A DNA stretch of 64,000 bases from Albibacterium sp035514885 (GTDB lineage Bacteria; Bacteroidota; Bacteroidia; Sphingobacteriales; Sphingobacteriaceae): contig NZ_DATJCH010000012.1 in NCBI RefSeq assembly GCF_035514885.1, positions 310,001-374,000 on the forward strand, in the 5' to 3' direction. Of the stretch, positions 33,298-41,644 are shown piece by piece. Every line of letters begins with the position of its first letter. Position 1 is the first letter of the stretch. Made by a program: the position numbers and the translations under genes. The notes under the pieces are model-generated. The model was not told the origin of the DNA. It searched no databases and was given only the letters and a program-made list of their open reading frames with translations.

Positions 33298-34182
33298 CTA
33301 ATTCCGAGATTCGGCAAAAGTTTTCCCCATTACGTTGACTAATGTTTTGCCTCCCCAGAAACCACTGGCAATCATCCGCCGGATGGTTAATAAAGGTTGG
33401 TTTTCGTCGCGTTTGGTAGAAAGGATAAAGGCAGTTCGTATTCCCCTTTTTTCAAGTTCGGGCAAAATTTCAGGGCTCCATAATCCAAATGGGTAGGCAA
33501 AATCAACTACTTTCTCGCCAACAATATCTTCTAATACCTTTTTGGGTTTCTCTAATTGGGTTATCCAGTCGTCTCCTTCGTATTTTTTAACATTATGATG
33601 ATCCCAGGTGTGGTTGCCAATAGCGTTCCCATCATCAAATAATTCTCTTATCTGCTCTTTGCTCATATACCTTGGTCGGCCGATAGTAACGGTCATGATA
33701 AAATAAACACCTTTAAATCCGTACTGCTTTAAAACCGGGGCAGCATTCTCATATTGGGATAAATCGTTATCATCAAAAGTGAGCATCACCGGTTTTTCGG
33801 GTAGCTCGTCGCCATATACCAGGTAGTTGTAAAGCTGATCTGGTAGGATGGAAGTATAGCCGCTATCGGCCAACGCTTTTATCTGATCCTTAAATACATT
33901 GATTGGGGTGATATAATCTTTCGCACTTTTCGAGTCTTTTGCTGTCCAGTCTCTGATTTGATGATAGCAAAGGATGGGCACCTGCTTTTTTGCTAATATT
34001 TCTGCAGCACTTGCCATCTTTCTTTCTTTGATGGTATCTTCTGCTGGTTTTATTACATCGCTTAATTCATTATCTACCTTGTCGAGATCTCCTTTTATAA
34101 TGCGGTCGGTTGCATTTTGAGATTGGCAGCTGCTTAAAATCAGAATCAAAATTAACCCTGATACATATTTGTTTAGTTTCAT
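33298..34182 (-). CDS. Polysaccharide deacetylase lipoprotein (CE4)
   Basis: 294 aa. Signal peptide II with lipobox SSC (lipidated C19). The NodB homology domain covers about 60-290: MLTFDDNDLSQY holds the catalytic base/metal Asp pair and HTWDHHNVKKY the metal-binding histidines, with FAYPFGLWSPE and RRMIASGFWG as later motifs. The N-terminal VPILCYHQIRDW is typical. It should deacetylate an extracytoplasmic polysaccharide such as peptidoglycan or capsule. The ATG at 34182 has a TATTTTTG box 6 nt upstream. Confidence 0.9.
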   Translation of the reverse strand: MKLNKYVSGLILILILSSCQSQNATDRIIKGDLDKVDNELSDVIKPAEDTIKERKMASAAEILAKKQVPILCYHQIRDWTAKDSKSAKDYITPINVFKDQIKALADSGYTSILPDQLYNYLVYGDELPEKPVMLTFDDNDLSQYENAAPVLKQYGFKGVYFIMTVTIGRPRYMSKEQIRELFDDGNAIGNHTWDHHNVKKYEGDDWITQLEKPKKVLEDIVGEKVVDFAYPFGLWSPEILPELEKRGIRTAFILSTKRDENQPLLTIRRMIASGFWGGKTLVNVMGKTFAESRN

Positions 34183-34188
34183 TTTCTG

Positions 34189-34196
34189 CAAAAATA
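34189..34196 (-). promoter_or_regulatory. -7 promoter element of the deacetylase gene
   Basis: Minus strand TATTTTTG ending 6 nt before the ATG at 34182, so little or no leader. Confidence 0.45.
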
Positions 34197-34322
34197 TTTT
34201 ATGTAATATTAGTGATAAATAGCATTACTAGGATGTTAAAGGGTATTAATATTTAATCTATTTGTGAATATCTGGTGTCATTCATTTGAATTTAGACAGA
34301 CAATTGGTATCTTAAATTTTCT

Positions 34323-34330
34323 TATTTTTG
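34323..34330 (+). promoter_or_regulatory. -7 promoter element of trxB
   Basis: TATTTTTG 21 bp before the ATG at 34352. It overlaps an in-frame TTG (34328), which argues against using that codon as the start. Confidence 0.45.
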
Positions 34331-34351
34331 TTCGCAAATAACACGGTAAAA

Positions 34352-35335
34352 ATGATAGAAGAAATAGAAGAAGTAGAAAAAGACGCACAGGAAGTGGAGC
34401 ATGTTAAATGTTTGATTATTGGTTCAGGACCTGCGGGCTATACTGCGGCCATCTATGCTGCTCGGGCAGATTTGAAGCCTGTTTTATATACTGGAATTAT
34501 TATTGGCGGACAATTGACCACCACCAATGATGTTGAAAATTACCCAGGTTATCCTGAAGGAATAACCGGTCCTTTAATGATGGAGGATTTCAGGAAGCAA
34601 GCAGAGCGCTTTGGAGCTCAAATACGTTTTGGCCATGTGTCTAAAGTAGACTTTACTGGTCCGGTGCATAAAGTTGAAGTGGATGGAGTAACAGTTATTA
34701 CTGCTGATACAGTTATTATTGCAACGGGTGCGAGTGCTAAATGGTTAGGATTAGAAAGTGAGCAAAAATACAATGGTTTTGGTGTTTCCGCTTGTGCAGT
34801 TTGTGATGGCTTTTTCTTTAGGGGACAAGAGGTTGCAATTGTAGGAGCTGGTGATACTGCTGCCGAAGAGGCTACTTATTTGGCAAAGCTTTGTAAGAAA
34901 GTACATATGTTTGTTCGCCGTGATGAGTTTCGTGCTTCCAAAGTAATGCAACATCGCGTTTTAAATACACCTAATATTGAGATTTACTACAATACAGAAA
35001 CGAAAGAGATTTTAGGTGATGGTTTGAATGTTACCGGAGTTAAGGTAATTAACAATCAAACTCTTCAGGAATCAACAATTGATGTAACCGGTTTCTTTGT
35101 TGCCATCGGTCATACACCTAATACAGAGCTCTTTGTTGACTGGGTTGATATGGAAAGTACTGGTTATCTGATTACGAAGGATAATAGTACACAGACGAAT
35201 ATTGAAGGGGTTTTTGCTTGTGGTGATGTACAGGATCATGTATTCAGACAAGCTGTAACGGCAGCAGGAACAGGCTGTATGGCAGCTTTAGAAGCAGAAC
35301 GTTATTTGGCAGCAAAAGAACATGTGATTGCTTAA
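34352..35335 (+). CDS. trxB: Thioredoxin reductase
   Basis: NADPH-thioredoxin reductase, 327 aa. FAD loop GSGPAGYTAAIYAARA starts at residue 24, the redox pair is C148/C151 in SACAVCDGFFF, the NADPH motif VGAGDTAAEEA follows, and GVFACGDVQDHVFRQAVTAAG is the C-terminal FAD motif. The N-terminus carries about 15 extra acidic residues (MIEEIEEVEKDAQEVEH). The HDAC-like gene begins inside its last codons, overlapping by 8 bp. Confidence 0.96.
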   Translation: MIEEIEEVEKDAQEVEHVKCLIIGSGPAGYTAAIYAARADLKPVLYTGIIIGGQLTTTNDVENYPGYPEGITGPLMMEDFRKQAERFGAQIRFGHVSKVDFTGPVHKVEVDGVTVITADTVIIATGASAKWLGLESEQKYNGFGVSACAVCDGFFFRGQEVAIVGAGDTAAEEATYLAKLCKKVHMFVRRDEFRASKVMQHRVLNTPNIEIYYNTETKEILGDGLNVTGVKVINNQTLQESTIDVTGFFVAIGHTPNTELFVDWVDMESTGYLITKDNSTQTNIEGVFACGDVQDHVFRQAVTAAGTGCMAALEAERYLAAKEHVIA

Positions 35336-36227
35336 GGTAGCTTATCATCCCATATATGTACATCCTTTGCCAGAGGGGCATCGTTTCCCGATGGTTAAAT
35401 ACGAGCTGCTTTATAAGCAGCTTCTGTATCAGGGGGTATTTACAACGGATAATTTCTTTGAACCTGAAAAGGTAGATGAAGATCATGTTTTATTAGCCCA
35501 TTCAGCTGATTATTGGAAGCGTTTGAAAGCAATGGAACTTAGTTACCAGGAAATTAGACGCATTGGTTTCCCTTTAACCGAACAGCTTATTGAACGTGAG
35601 CTTCGAATCGTTGAAGGCACGATATTAAGTAGTTTATCTGCCTTGAATGAAGGTGTTTCGTTTAATATTGCCGGTGGTACACATCATTCTGGAAGTAATT
35701 GGGGCGAAGGTTTTTGCTTGTTGAATGATCAGGCTATTGCTGCCGCTTATTTGCTGGACAAAAAACATAGCGAGAAAATATTAATTATTGATCTCGATGT
35801 TCACCAGGGAAACGGTACTGCCGAGATATTTCAGAATAATTGTCAGGTGTTTACGTTTTCAATGCATTGCCAGAATAATTTCCCATTCAAAAAAGAGGTT
35901 TCGGATTTGGATGTGGGTTTGCCCGATAAAACTGGTGATGATAAATACCTGGAGCTGCTGGATTTTCATTTAAAGAGTTTGTTTTCAAGAGAACAACCTG
36001 ATTTTGTATTTTATTTATCGGGAGTTGATATTCTTGCTTCAGATAAATTGGGTAAGTTATCTGTTTCAGAGGAGGGTTGTCAGCAGCGGGATTCGTTGGT
36101 ATTTCAGTATTGTAAAGAATATAAAGTACCTGTACAAGTAAGTATGGGAGGGGGTTATTCCCCTCAGCTTCGGGCAATTGTAGATGCACATTGCAATACA
36201 TTTAAGCAGGCTTTAAGGGTTTTTTAA
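35328..36227 (+). CDS. Histone-deacetylase-like (AcuC/class IV type) protein
   Basis: 299 aa arginase/deacetylase-fold enzyme. Catalytic histidines H119/H120 in GGTHHSGSNWGEGFCLLND, Zn ligands D157 and H159 in IIDLDVHQGNG, and SGVDILASD as the third ligand segment. Bacterial members deacylate small amines or proteins; the substrate is unknown. The only start compatible with the conserved AYHPIYVHPLPEGHRFPM N-terminus is TTG at 35328, giving an 8-bp overlap with trxB and probable translational coupling. Confidence 0.88.
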   Translation: MLKVAYHPIYVHPLPEGHRFPMVKYELLYKQLLYQGVFTTDNFFEPEKVDEDHVLLAHSADYWKRLKAMELSYQEIRRIGFPLTEQLIERELRIVEGTILSSLSALNEGVSFNIAGGTHHSGSNWGEGFCLLNDQAIAAAYLLDKKHSEKILIIDLDVHQGNGTAEIFQNNCQVFTFSMHCQNNFPFKKEVSDLDVGLPDKTGDDKYLELLDFHLKSLFSREQPDFVFYLSGVDILASDKLGKLSVSEEGCQQRDSLVFQYCKEYKVPVQVSMGGGYSPQLRAIVDAHCNTFKQALRVF

Positions 36228-36243
36228 AAATGCATTAAAATAT

Positions 36244-36274
36244 TTTGTTAATGCATTTCGTTTAAGTATATTTG
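36244..36274 (+). promoter_or_regulatory. Promoter of the L31 gene
   Basis: TTTG at 36244-36247, exactly 19 bp, then TATATTTG at 36267-36274: a complete match to the Bacteroidota TTTG/TAnnTTTG promoter, 46 bp before the ATG. The best promoter in the window. Confidence 0.75.
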
Positions 36275-36320
36275 CGCCCTAATTAGCAGAGAACAAGTAT
36301 ACAATCATATAAAAAATACA

Positions 36321-36569
36321 ATGAAAAAAGATTTGCATCCATCAAGCTATAGACCAGTTGTTTTTAAGGACATGTCAAATGAATATGCCTTCTTAACCAA
36401 GTCTTGCATTGATACCAAAGAGACTATTCAGTGGGAAGACGGAAATGAATATCCATTGGTTAAATTAGAAATTTCTCACACTTCACATCCATTCTACACT
36501 GGAAAAATGAAGTTAATTGATACCGCGGGACGTATTGATAAATTCCGTACTCGTTACAATAAAAAGTAA
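36321..36569 (+). CDS. rpmE2: 50S ribosomal protein L31 type B
   Basis: 82 aa. MKKDLHPSSYRPVVFKDMSN and SHPFYTGKMKLIDTAGRIDK are the hallmark ends of L31. The zinc-ligand cysteines of type A are absent, so this is the zinc-independent type B form, usual in Bacteroidota. It has its own consensus promoter and terminator and is therefore monocistronic. Confidence 0.97.
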   Translation: MKKDLHPSSYRPVVFKDMSNEYAFLTKSCIDTKETIQWEDGNEYPLVKLEISHTSHPFYTGKMKLIDTAGRIDKFRTRYNKK

Positions 36570-36591
36570 ACGCATTTTTGAATAAAAGGAG

Positions 36592-36626
36592 AGTCCCGGT
36601 TAATGTTTCCGGGACTTTTTTAATTT
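36592..36626 (+). terminator. Rho-independent terminator after rpmE2
   Basis: Eight-base arms AGTCCCGG (36592-36599) and CCGGGACT (36609-36616), 9-nt loop, then TTTTTAATTTT. It separates rpmE2 from the GlmU-like operon. Confidence 0.88.
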
Positions 36627-36665
36627 TATTGAAATCCGATTAGTTATTACTCAATAGATAATGGC

Positions 36666-37877
36666 ATGCAAATAGTTCTTTATGATAACGATTTAAGTCG
36701 TAAAAAGCTCTATCCTTTAGCATTGACCCGCCCTGTTTCTAATTTAAGGGTAGGTATATTAACTATTGACGAAAAATGGAGAAAATATTTTAATGTACCT
36801 GTATCTTTTGTTACAGAAGATCATCTAATAGAAAAATATCCATTAAATAAAGATGTGACGGGTGCCGTTTTACTTATCCGGGGAAATATTCTTCCAGATG
36901 AAAAGCTTTGTGAACATATCCGTGCTTTGAGCTTAGGTGAAGCATTGGTTTGGCAGGAAGAGCTTATTGCATTTAAAACGGAAGTATCTGACCTTGCTGT
37001 GCTTTCATCTTTCCATTTTAAAGATCTGGATACAGAGGATATTAAACTGGTTTATTATCAGGAATCAATAAATAGGATTGAACATCCTGAAGATATTTTT
37101 AAGAATAACGGAGAGGCGATTAAAAATGATTTCGAGCTTTTAACAAAGGGGAGAGTTTCTGCTCCTTTAAGTAAAACGAATCATGTTTTAGGAGATTATC
37201 CAATCTTTTTGGAAGAGGGTGTTAATGCTGAATTTGCAAGTTTTAACACCAGTAATGGTCCTATATACCTGGGTAATTCCAGTCAGGTATGGGAAGGAAG
37301 TCATATTCGCGGTCCTTTTGCTTTAGGCGATCATTCCATTGTAAAAATGGGTACCCGGATTTATAGCAATGTTAGTGTCGGACCTTATTGCACGGTGGGA
37401 GGTGAGTTAAATACCAGCGTTATTTGGGGGAATTCAAATAAAGGACACGATGGTTATATGGGAAGTTCTGTTGTTGGAGAATGGTGTAACTGGGGCGCAG
37501 ATAGCAACAATTCCAATATGAAAAACAACTTCAAGAATGTGCGTTTGTATGACTATGAGCTGGAGGATTTTCGGGATACAGGCTTGCAGTTTTGCGGTGT
37601 TATTATGGGCGATTATGGCCGCTGTGCTATTAATACGGCCTTTAATACAGGTACTGTTATTGGGGTGAGTGTGAGTGTGTTTGGTGTCGGCATACCACCT
37701 GCTTTTATTCCTGATTTTTCATGGGGAAGCAGAGATGGCTTTACAAGCTATGAGATGGAAAAAATGTTTCAGACAGCTGAATTGTTTTTTCAAAGGCGTA
37801 GTTGTAAATTTGACGAAATTGAAAAAAATCTGCTTAAATCAGTATATGACTTAACAGAAAACTATAGAAATTATTAA
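36666..37877 (+). CDS. GlmU-like putative sugar nucleotidyltransferase
   Basis: 403 aa. N-terminal nucleotidyltransferase-like region (about 1-170) with LYPLALTRPVSNLRVG, then a left-handed beta-helix of hexapeptide repeats (about 180-360): APLSKTNHVLG, GPIYLGNSSQVWEGSHIRG, SVGPYCTVGGEL, GRCAINTAFNTGTVIGV. This is the Bacteroidota alternative GlmU family (TIGR03991), expected to make or recycle a UDP-sugar for cell-wall synthesis; activity is inferred. First gene of an apparent operon with tpiA, prmA and mpl (gaps of 12, 18 and 4 bp). Confidence 0.88.
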   Translation: MQIVLYDNDLSRKKLYPLALTRPVSNLRVGILTIDEKWRKYFNVPVSFVTEDHLIEKYPLNKDVTGAVLLIRGNILPDEKLCEHIRALSLGEALVWQEELIAFKTEVSDLAVLSSFHFKDLDTEDIKLVYYQESINRIEHPEDIFKNNGEAIKNDFELLTKGRVSAPLSKTNHVLGDYPIFLEEGVNAEFASFNTSNGPIYLGNSSQVWEGSHIRGPFALGDHSIVKMGTRIYSNVSVGPYCTVGGELNTSVIWGNSNKGHDGYMGSSVVGEWCNWGADSNNSNMKNNFKNVRLYDYELEDFRDTGLQFCGVIMGDYGRCAINTAFNTGTVIGVSVSVFGVGIPPAFIPDFSWGSRDGFTSYEMEKMFQTAELFFQRRSCKFDEIEKNLLKSVYDLTENYRNY

Positions 37878-37889
37878 ATTATTTAAAAC

Positions 37890-38660
37890 ATGAGAAATAA
37901 AATCGTTGCTGGTAATTGGAAAATGAATCTTGACTATCAAGAAGGAATTAGTTTGTTTTCAGAAATTCTTAATATGGTAGGAGATGAAACAAGAGGCAAT
38001 CAACAAGTAATTGTTTGCAGTCCTTTTATCCATTTATACAACATTGCCCAACAATCGAAGGACTCTAGCAATGTTTTTGTAGGAGCACAAAACATTCATC
38101 AAAACGATAGTGGTGCTTATACAGGAGAAATTTCTGCAAGTCAGGTTAAGTCTACCGGCGCCTCCTATGTTATTTTGGGCCATTCAGAACGTCGTGCATA
38201 TTTCGGTGAAGATGAAAAATTGCTTGAAGTAAAATTGAATCAAGCTTTAAAGAACGGGTTGAATCCTATTTTCTGTATCGGTGAAACAAAAGACGAAAGG
38301 GAATCAGGTGAATTCTGGGATATTTTGGCGAAACAATTAAAAGAAACGGTATTTCTTTTATCGAATGAAGACTTTGCAAAGGTTGTACTTGCTTATGAGC
38401 CGGTTTGGGCTATCGGTACTGGTTTAACAGCTACACCAGAACAAGCACAAGAAGTTCATGCTTTTATTCGCGAAGAAATTGCCAAAAACTTTAATCAGGA
38501 GATTGCGGATAATACAAGCATCTTATATGGAGGAAGTTGTAATCCTAAGAATGCTGCTGAGTTGTTCTCGCAAGCTGATATTGATGGGGGCTTAATTGGC
38601 GGAGCTTCTTTAAAATCAAGAGATTTTCTTGATATTATAAACGTATTTAACGGCCGTTAA
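37890..38660 (+). CDS. tpiA: Triosephosphate isomerase
   Basis: Interconverts dihydroxyacetone phosphate and glyceraldehyde 3-phosphate. Catalytic residues K11 (GNWKMN), H98 (LGHSERR) and E170 (AYEPVWAIGTG) are visible, and the phosphate-binding loop YGGSCNPKNAAEL and GGLIGGASL complete the signature. 256 aa, normal. Second gene of the operon. Confidence 0.98.
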   Translation: MRNKIVAGNWKMNLDYQEGISLFSEILNMVGDETRGNQQVIVCSPFIHLYNIAQQSKDSSNVFVGAQNIHQNDSGAYTGEISASQVKSTGASYVILGHSERRAYFGEDEKLLEVKLNQALKNGLNPIFCIGETKDERESGEFWDILAKQLKETVFLLSNEDFAKVVLAYEPVWAIGTGLTATPEQAQEVHAFIREEIAKNFNQEIADNTSILYGGSCNPKNAAELFSQADIDGGLIGGASLKSRDFLDIINVFNGR

Positions 38661-38678
38661 AACGGTCATACATAATCG

Positions 38679-39527
38679 ATGAAATACTTAGAATTCGATT
38701 TTAATTGTAATCCCTCACAGGGCTGGCAACAAGATCTATTGATCGATAGACTTGGTGATACTGGATTTGATACTTTTGAGCAAACGGAGGAGGGGTTTAA
38801 AGCTTACATTCCGGAGCCTAATTTTAATCCCATTGATCTGGAAACCGTTCTATTGAATTTAGACAGTGACTTTCAGGTAAGCTATAAATTGTCTTCGATT
38901 GCTCCGCAGAATTGGAATACATTGTGGGAGAGTAACTTTCAGCCAATCTTTATTAAAGATCAGGTATATGTTCGAGCAACTTTCCATGACGTTCGGCCAG
39001 ATTATCCCATTGAGATTTTAATAGATCCGAAAATGGCTTTCGGAACAGGCCATCATCAAACAACAAGTTTGATGATGGAATATATTCTGGAGGAAAGCTT
39101 GGAAGGTAAATCTATATTGGATATTGGATGTGGGACCGGCATACTCGGGATACTTGCGTCAAAACTTTTGGCGAAGAACATTGTTTCCATTGATAACGAT
39201 TCAATTTGTGTGGAAAGTTCGAAGGAAAATAAGCAACTAAATAATATCAGCAATATGAAAGTTCTGGAAGGATCTGTTTCGGCAATTCCTAACCAGCACT
39301 TTGATGTTATATTGGCTAATATTAACAGAAATATATTATTAGAACATCTTTATTATTATTCGCAGGCCATGGTGCCAGGGGGTAACTTGTTTCTAAGTGG
39401 TTTTTATCAAGGTGAAGATCTCGATCTATTGGAAAAAGAGGCGAGTAAATACGGTTTTGAATTTTTAGGTTATAAGACACGCGACAATTGGGTTGCAGCA
39501 AAATTTATATTTAATAAAGAAAATTAA
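38679..39527 (+). CDS. prmA: Ribosomal protein L11 methyltransferase
   Basis: 282 aa. N-terminal substrate-binding domain (about 1-95) and C-terminal SAM fold: DPKMAFGTGHHQTTSLMMEY, motif I SILDIGCGTGILGILA (about 144-159), DVILANINRNILLE. Trimethylates L11. It starts 18 bp after tpiA and ends 4 bp before mpl. Confidence 0.95.
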   Translation: MKYLEFDFNCNPSQGWQQDLLIDRLGDTGFDTFEQTEEGFKAYIPEPNFNPIDLETVLLNLDSDFQVSYKLSSIAPQNWNTLWESNFQPIFIKDQVYVRATFHDVRPDYPIEILIDPKMAFGTGHHQTTSLMMEYILEESLEGKSILDIGCGTGILGILASKLLAKNIVSIDNDSICVESSKENKQLNNISNMKVLEGSVSAIPNQHFDVILANINRNILLEHLYYYSQAMVPGGNLFLSGFYQGEDLDLLEKEASKYGFEFLGYKTRDNWVAAKFIFNKEN

Positions 39528-39531
39528 CTCT

Positions 39532-40890
39532 ATGCGTGTTCATTTTATTGCTATTGGTGGAAGTATTATGCATAACCTGGCGATAGCTCTGAGTAATAAG
39601 GGTTATATAGTTAGCGGTTCTGACGATTATATTTACGAACCAGCCCATTCAAATTTGTTTGAACAGGGTTTATTACCTCGTGATAAGGGGTGGTTTCCAG
39701 AAAAGATTACCAGTGAGTTAGATGCAGTTATTTTAGGAATGCATGCAAAGGCAGATAATCCTGAATTAATTAAAGCGAAGGAATTAGGATTAACAGTTTA
39801 TTCTTATCCTGAATTTATATACGAACAATCTGTTAATAAGTTGCGGGTGGTAATAGGTGGTAGTTATGGAAAAACTACAATTACTTCCATGATTATGCAT
39901 GTTCTGAATGAATTAGGGCGCGAATTTGATTATGTGGTAGGAGCAAAGCTTAAGGGCTTTGAAAATATGGTGCGTATATCGAAAGATGCCCCGATTATTA
40001 TTATCGAAGGTGATGATAATTTCGCATCTGTTGAAGATAAAAGACCTAAATTTCTACTGTATAAGGCTAATATTGCTTTAATAAGTGGGATAGCCTGGGA
40101 TCATGTTGATATTTACCCGACTTTTGAAAGTTACTTGGGTCAGTTTAAACTCTTTATGGAGAGTATAGCACCAAAAGGAACTTTAATTTACAATAAGGAA
40201 GATAAACGTGTTCAGGAATTGGTTTCTGAGAATAACTCACGGATCAATAAACATGGTTATCGTACGCCGGAATTTACGATCAATAAGGGTCAGACGTCTG
40301 TAAGTACACCTGAGGGTGAAATTCCAATTCAGGTATTTGGCCGACATAATCTTTCGAATTTAGCAGCTGCTTATACTGTTTGTGAATGGTTAGGGATTAG
40401 TCGAAAGGACTTTTTTAGAATAATCCAGTCTTTTAAAGGTGCTTCCAGGAGGTTGGAATTTGTAACAAGTAATAGCGAGAGTGTAGTTTATAAAGATTTT
40501 GCTCATACACCATCGAAAGTAAAAGCTTCCATTCAAGCAGTAAAAGAGCAATATCCAGATAAAACGCTGGTAGCTATTATGGAACTGCCATCTAACGTGA
40601 ATCTAAATGAGGATTTTCTATCCGAATATAAGGATACTATGAATAAGGCGGATATTCCTTTGATTTTTATTAATCAGGAAACATTCAAACAAAAGAATCT
40701 GATTCCTCTTAGTGATAGTTTATTAAGAGGTGCTTTTAATAATGAAGACATTGTTTGCTTTAATACGATTCATAGTTTGAAGAGATATTTGCAAGGAATC
40801 GATTCTAAAGGTAAGAACTTGCTCATTATGAGTTCAGGTAATTTCGGAGGAATTAGCTTAGTTAACTTTGCAGAAGAATTTATTTCTTAA
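39532..40890 (+). CDS. mpl: UDP-N-acetylmuramate:tripeptide ligase (Mpl)
   Basis: Mur-ligase-family enzyme that reattaches recycled L-Ala-gamma-D-Glu-mDAP to UDP-MurNAc. N-terminal MRVHFIAIGGSIMHNLAIAL, ATP loop GGSYGKTT (109-116), central EGDDNFAS and WDHVDIYPT, then FGRHNLSNLAAA and the C-terminal VYKDFAHTPSKVKASI. 452 aa, normal. The P-loop has Tyr where homologues have His (GGSHGKTT from memory). The ATG at 39532 is preferred over a longer frame inside prmA. Last gene of the operon. Confidence 0.94.
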   Translation: MRVHFIAIGGSIMHNLAIALSNKGYIVSGSDDYIYEPAHSNLFEQGLLPRDKGWFPEKITSELDAVILGMHAKADNPELIKAKELGLTVYSYPEFIYEQSVNKLRVVIGGSYGKTTITSMIMHVLNELGREFDYVVGAKLKGFENMVRISKDAPIIIIEGDDNFASVEDKRPKFLLYKANIALISGIAWDHVDIYPTFESYLGQFKLFMESIAPKGTLIYNKEDKRVQELVSENNSRINKHGYRTPEFTINKGQTSVSTPEGEIPIQVFGRHNLSNLAAAYTVCEWLGISRKDFFRIIQSFKGASRRLEFVTSNSESVVYKDFAHTPSKVKASIQAVKEQYPDKTLVAIMELPSNVNLNEDFLSEYKDTMNKADIPLIFINQETFKQKNLIPLSDSLLRGAFNNEDIVCFNTIHSLKRYLQGIDSKGKNLLIMSSGNFGGISLVNFAEEFIS

Positions 40891-40922
40891 TTCGAGTAGT
40901 TTATTTCTCAATTAGTTAATAG

Positions 40923-40930
40923 TATCTTTG
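40923..40930 (+). promoter_or_regulatory. -7 promoter element of the HTH gene
   Basis: TATCTTTG, perfect consensus, 57 bp before the ATG at 40988. No TTTG at -33. Confidence 0.45.
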
Positions 40931-40987
40931 TAAAGATATTATGTGAATTGACGCGAGTATAACAAAAACACACATAAAGGTTAAAAT

Positions 40988-41326
40988 ATGAAAAGTCTAG
41001 GAAAAAAAATAAGGCTATTAAGACATCAACGTGGCTGGAGCCAAGAGGATGTTGCGAAACGCTTGGATATCTCAATTCCTGCATTTTCTAAAATAGAAAC
41101 CGGTATAACAGACGTGAATCTATCACGATTAGATCAAATTTCTCAATTATTTGATTTGAGTATTGTACAGCTTCTTACTTATAATGATGCGGAGGACCAG
41201 AAAAAGTATAATACAGAACTTGAGCTGGCAAAAGGGAAGATTAAAGACTGTGAAGATCAGATTATCGGTCTACAAAAAAAGATAATCGACCTTTACGAAG
41301 AGCTTCGTAAGGTTAAAGGAAATTAA
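40988..41326 (+). CDS. XRE-family HTH protein with C-terminal coiled coil
   Basis: 112 aa. N-terminal Cro/C1-type helix-turn-helix (about 5-60): LGKKIRLLRHQRGWSQEDVA, KRLDISIPAFSKIETGITD. The rest (about 70-110) is a heptad-rich coiled coil (ELELAKGKIKDCEDQIIGLQ...). This architecture is common in Bacteroidota small regulators; the target is unknown. Monocistronic, ended by a hairpin at 41331-41375. Confidence 0.85.
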   Translation: MKSLGKKIRLLRHQRGWSQEDVAKRLDISIPAFSKIETGITDVNLSRLDQISQLFDLSIVQLLTYNDAEDQKKYNTELELAKGKIKDCEDQIIGLQKKIIDLYEELRKVKGN

Positions 41327-41330
41327 TCTA

Positions 41331-41375
41331 AAAGAACCTAGGGTATAATTTCCCATTATTCTAGGTTCTTTTAAA
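41331..41375 (+). terminator. Terminator after the HTH gene
   Basis: Perfect 11-base arms AAAGAACCTAG (41331-41341) and CTAGGTTCTTT (41361-41371), 19-nt loop, then TTAAAG. It lies between convergent genes and may also act on the minus strand for the acidic-protein gene. Confidence 0.7.
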
Positions 41376-41388
41376 GATTCTTGATGGA

Positions 41389-41559
41389 TTAAAAATCGTC
41401 GTCATCGTCGTCATCGAATCCACCTAGGTCATCGAATTCGTCAAAATCCTCTAATTCCATTTCGTCGTCAAATTCATTGAATGAATCGATGTTCGAATCT
41501 TTTTTTTTGAACACCTCTGATTTTTTATCAGCTTGTACAGTCTTTCCCGGCGTTTTCAT
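41389..41559 (-). CDS. Small Asp-rich acidic protein
   Basis: 56 aa. Reading on the minus strand from the ATG at 41559: MKTPGKTVQADKKSEVFKKK, then DSNIDSFNEFDDEMELEDF, DEFDDLGGFDDDDDDDF and stop TAA. A basic N-terminal third is followed by a strongly acidic tail with about 18 Asp. Codon use matches neighbouring genes and the frame has no stop. Similar short Asp-tailed proteins occur in Bacteroidota, but no function is known to me; a nucleic-acid mimic or chaperone-like role is only a guess. It lies 85 bp upstream of the scpB stop, on the same strand. Confidence 0.75.
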   Translation of the reverse strand: MKTPGKTVQADKKSEVFKKKDSNIDSFNEFDDEMELEDFDEFDDLGGFDDDDDDDF

Positions 41560-41644
41560 AAATTAGTCAAATTTTTTATTGTTACCTGTTTCGATTATAA
41601 AAGTACAAAGTATTTAAAATATTTTCCTAAAATATTATTGATTT

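Noticed and set aside
34328..34351. Upstream TTG start for trxB giving eight extra residues
   Set aside because: The codon lies in the -7 promoter box; the ATG at 34352 fits the expected N-terminus.
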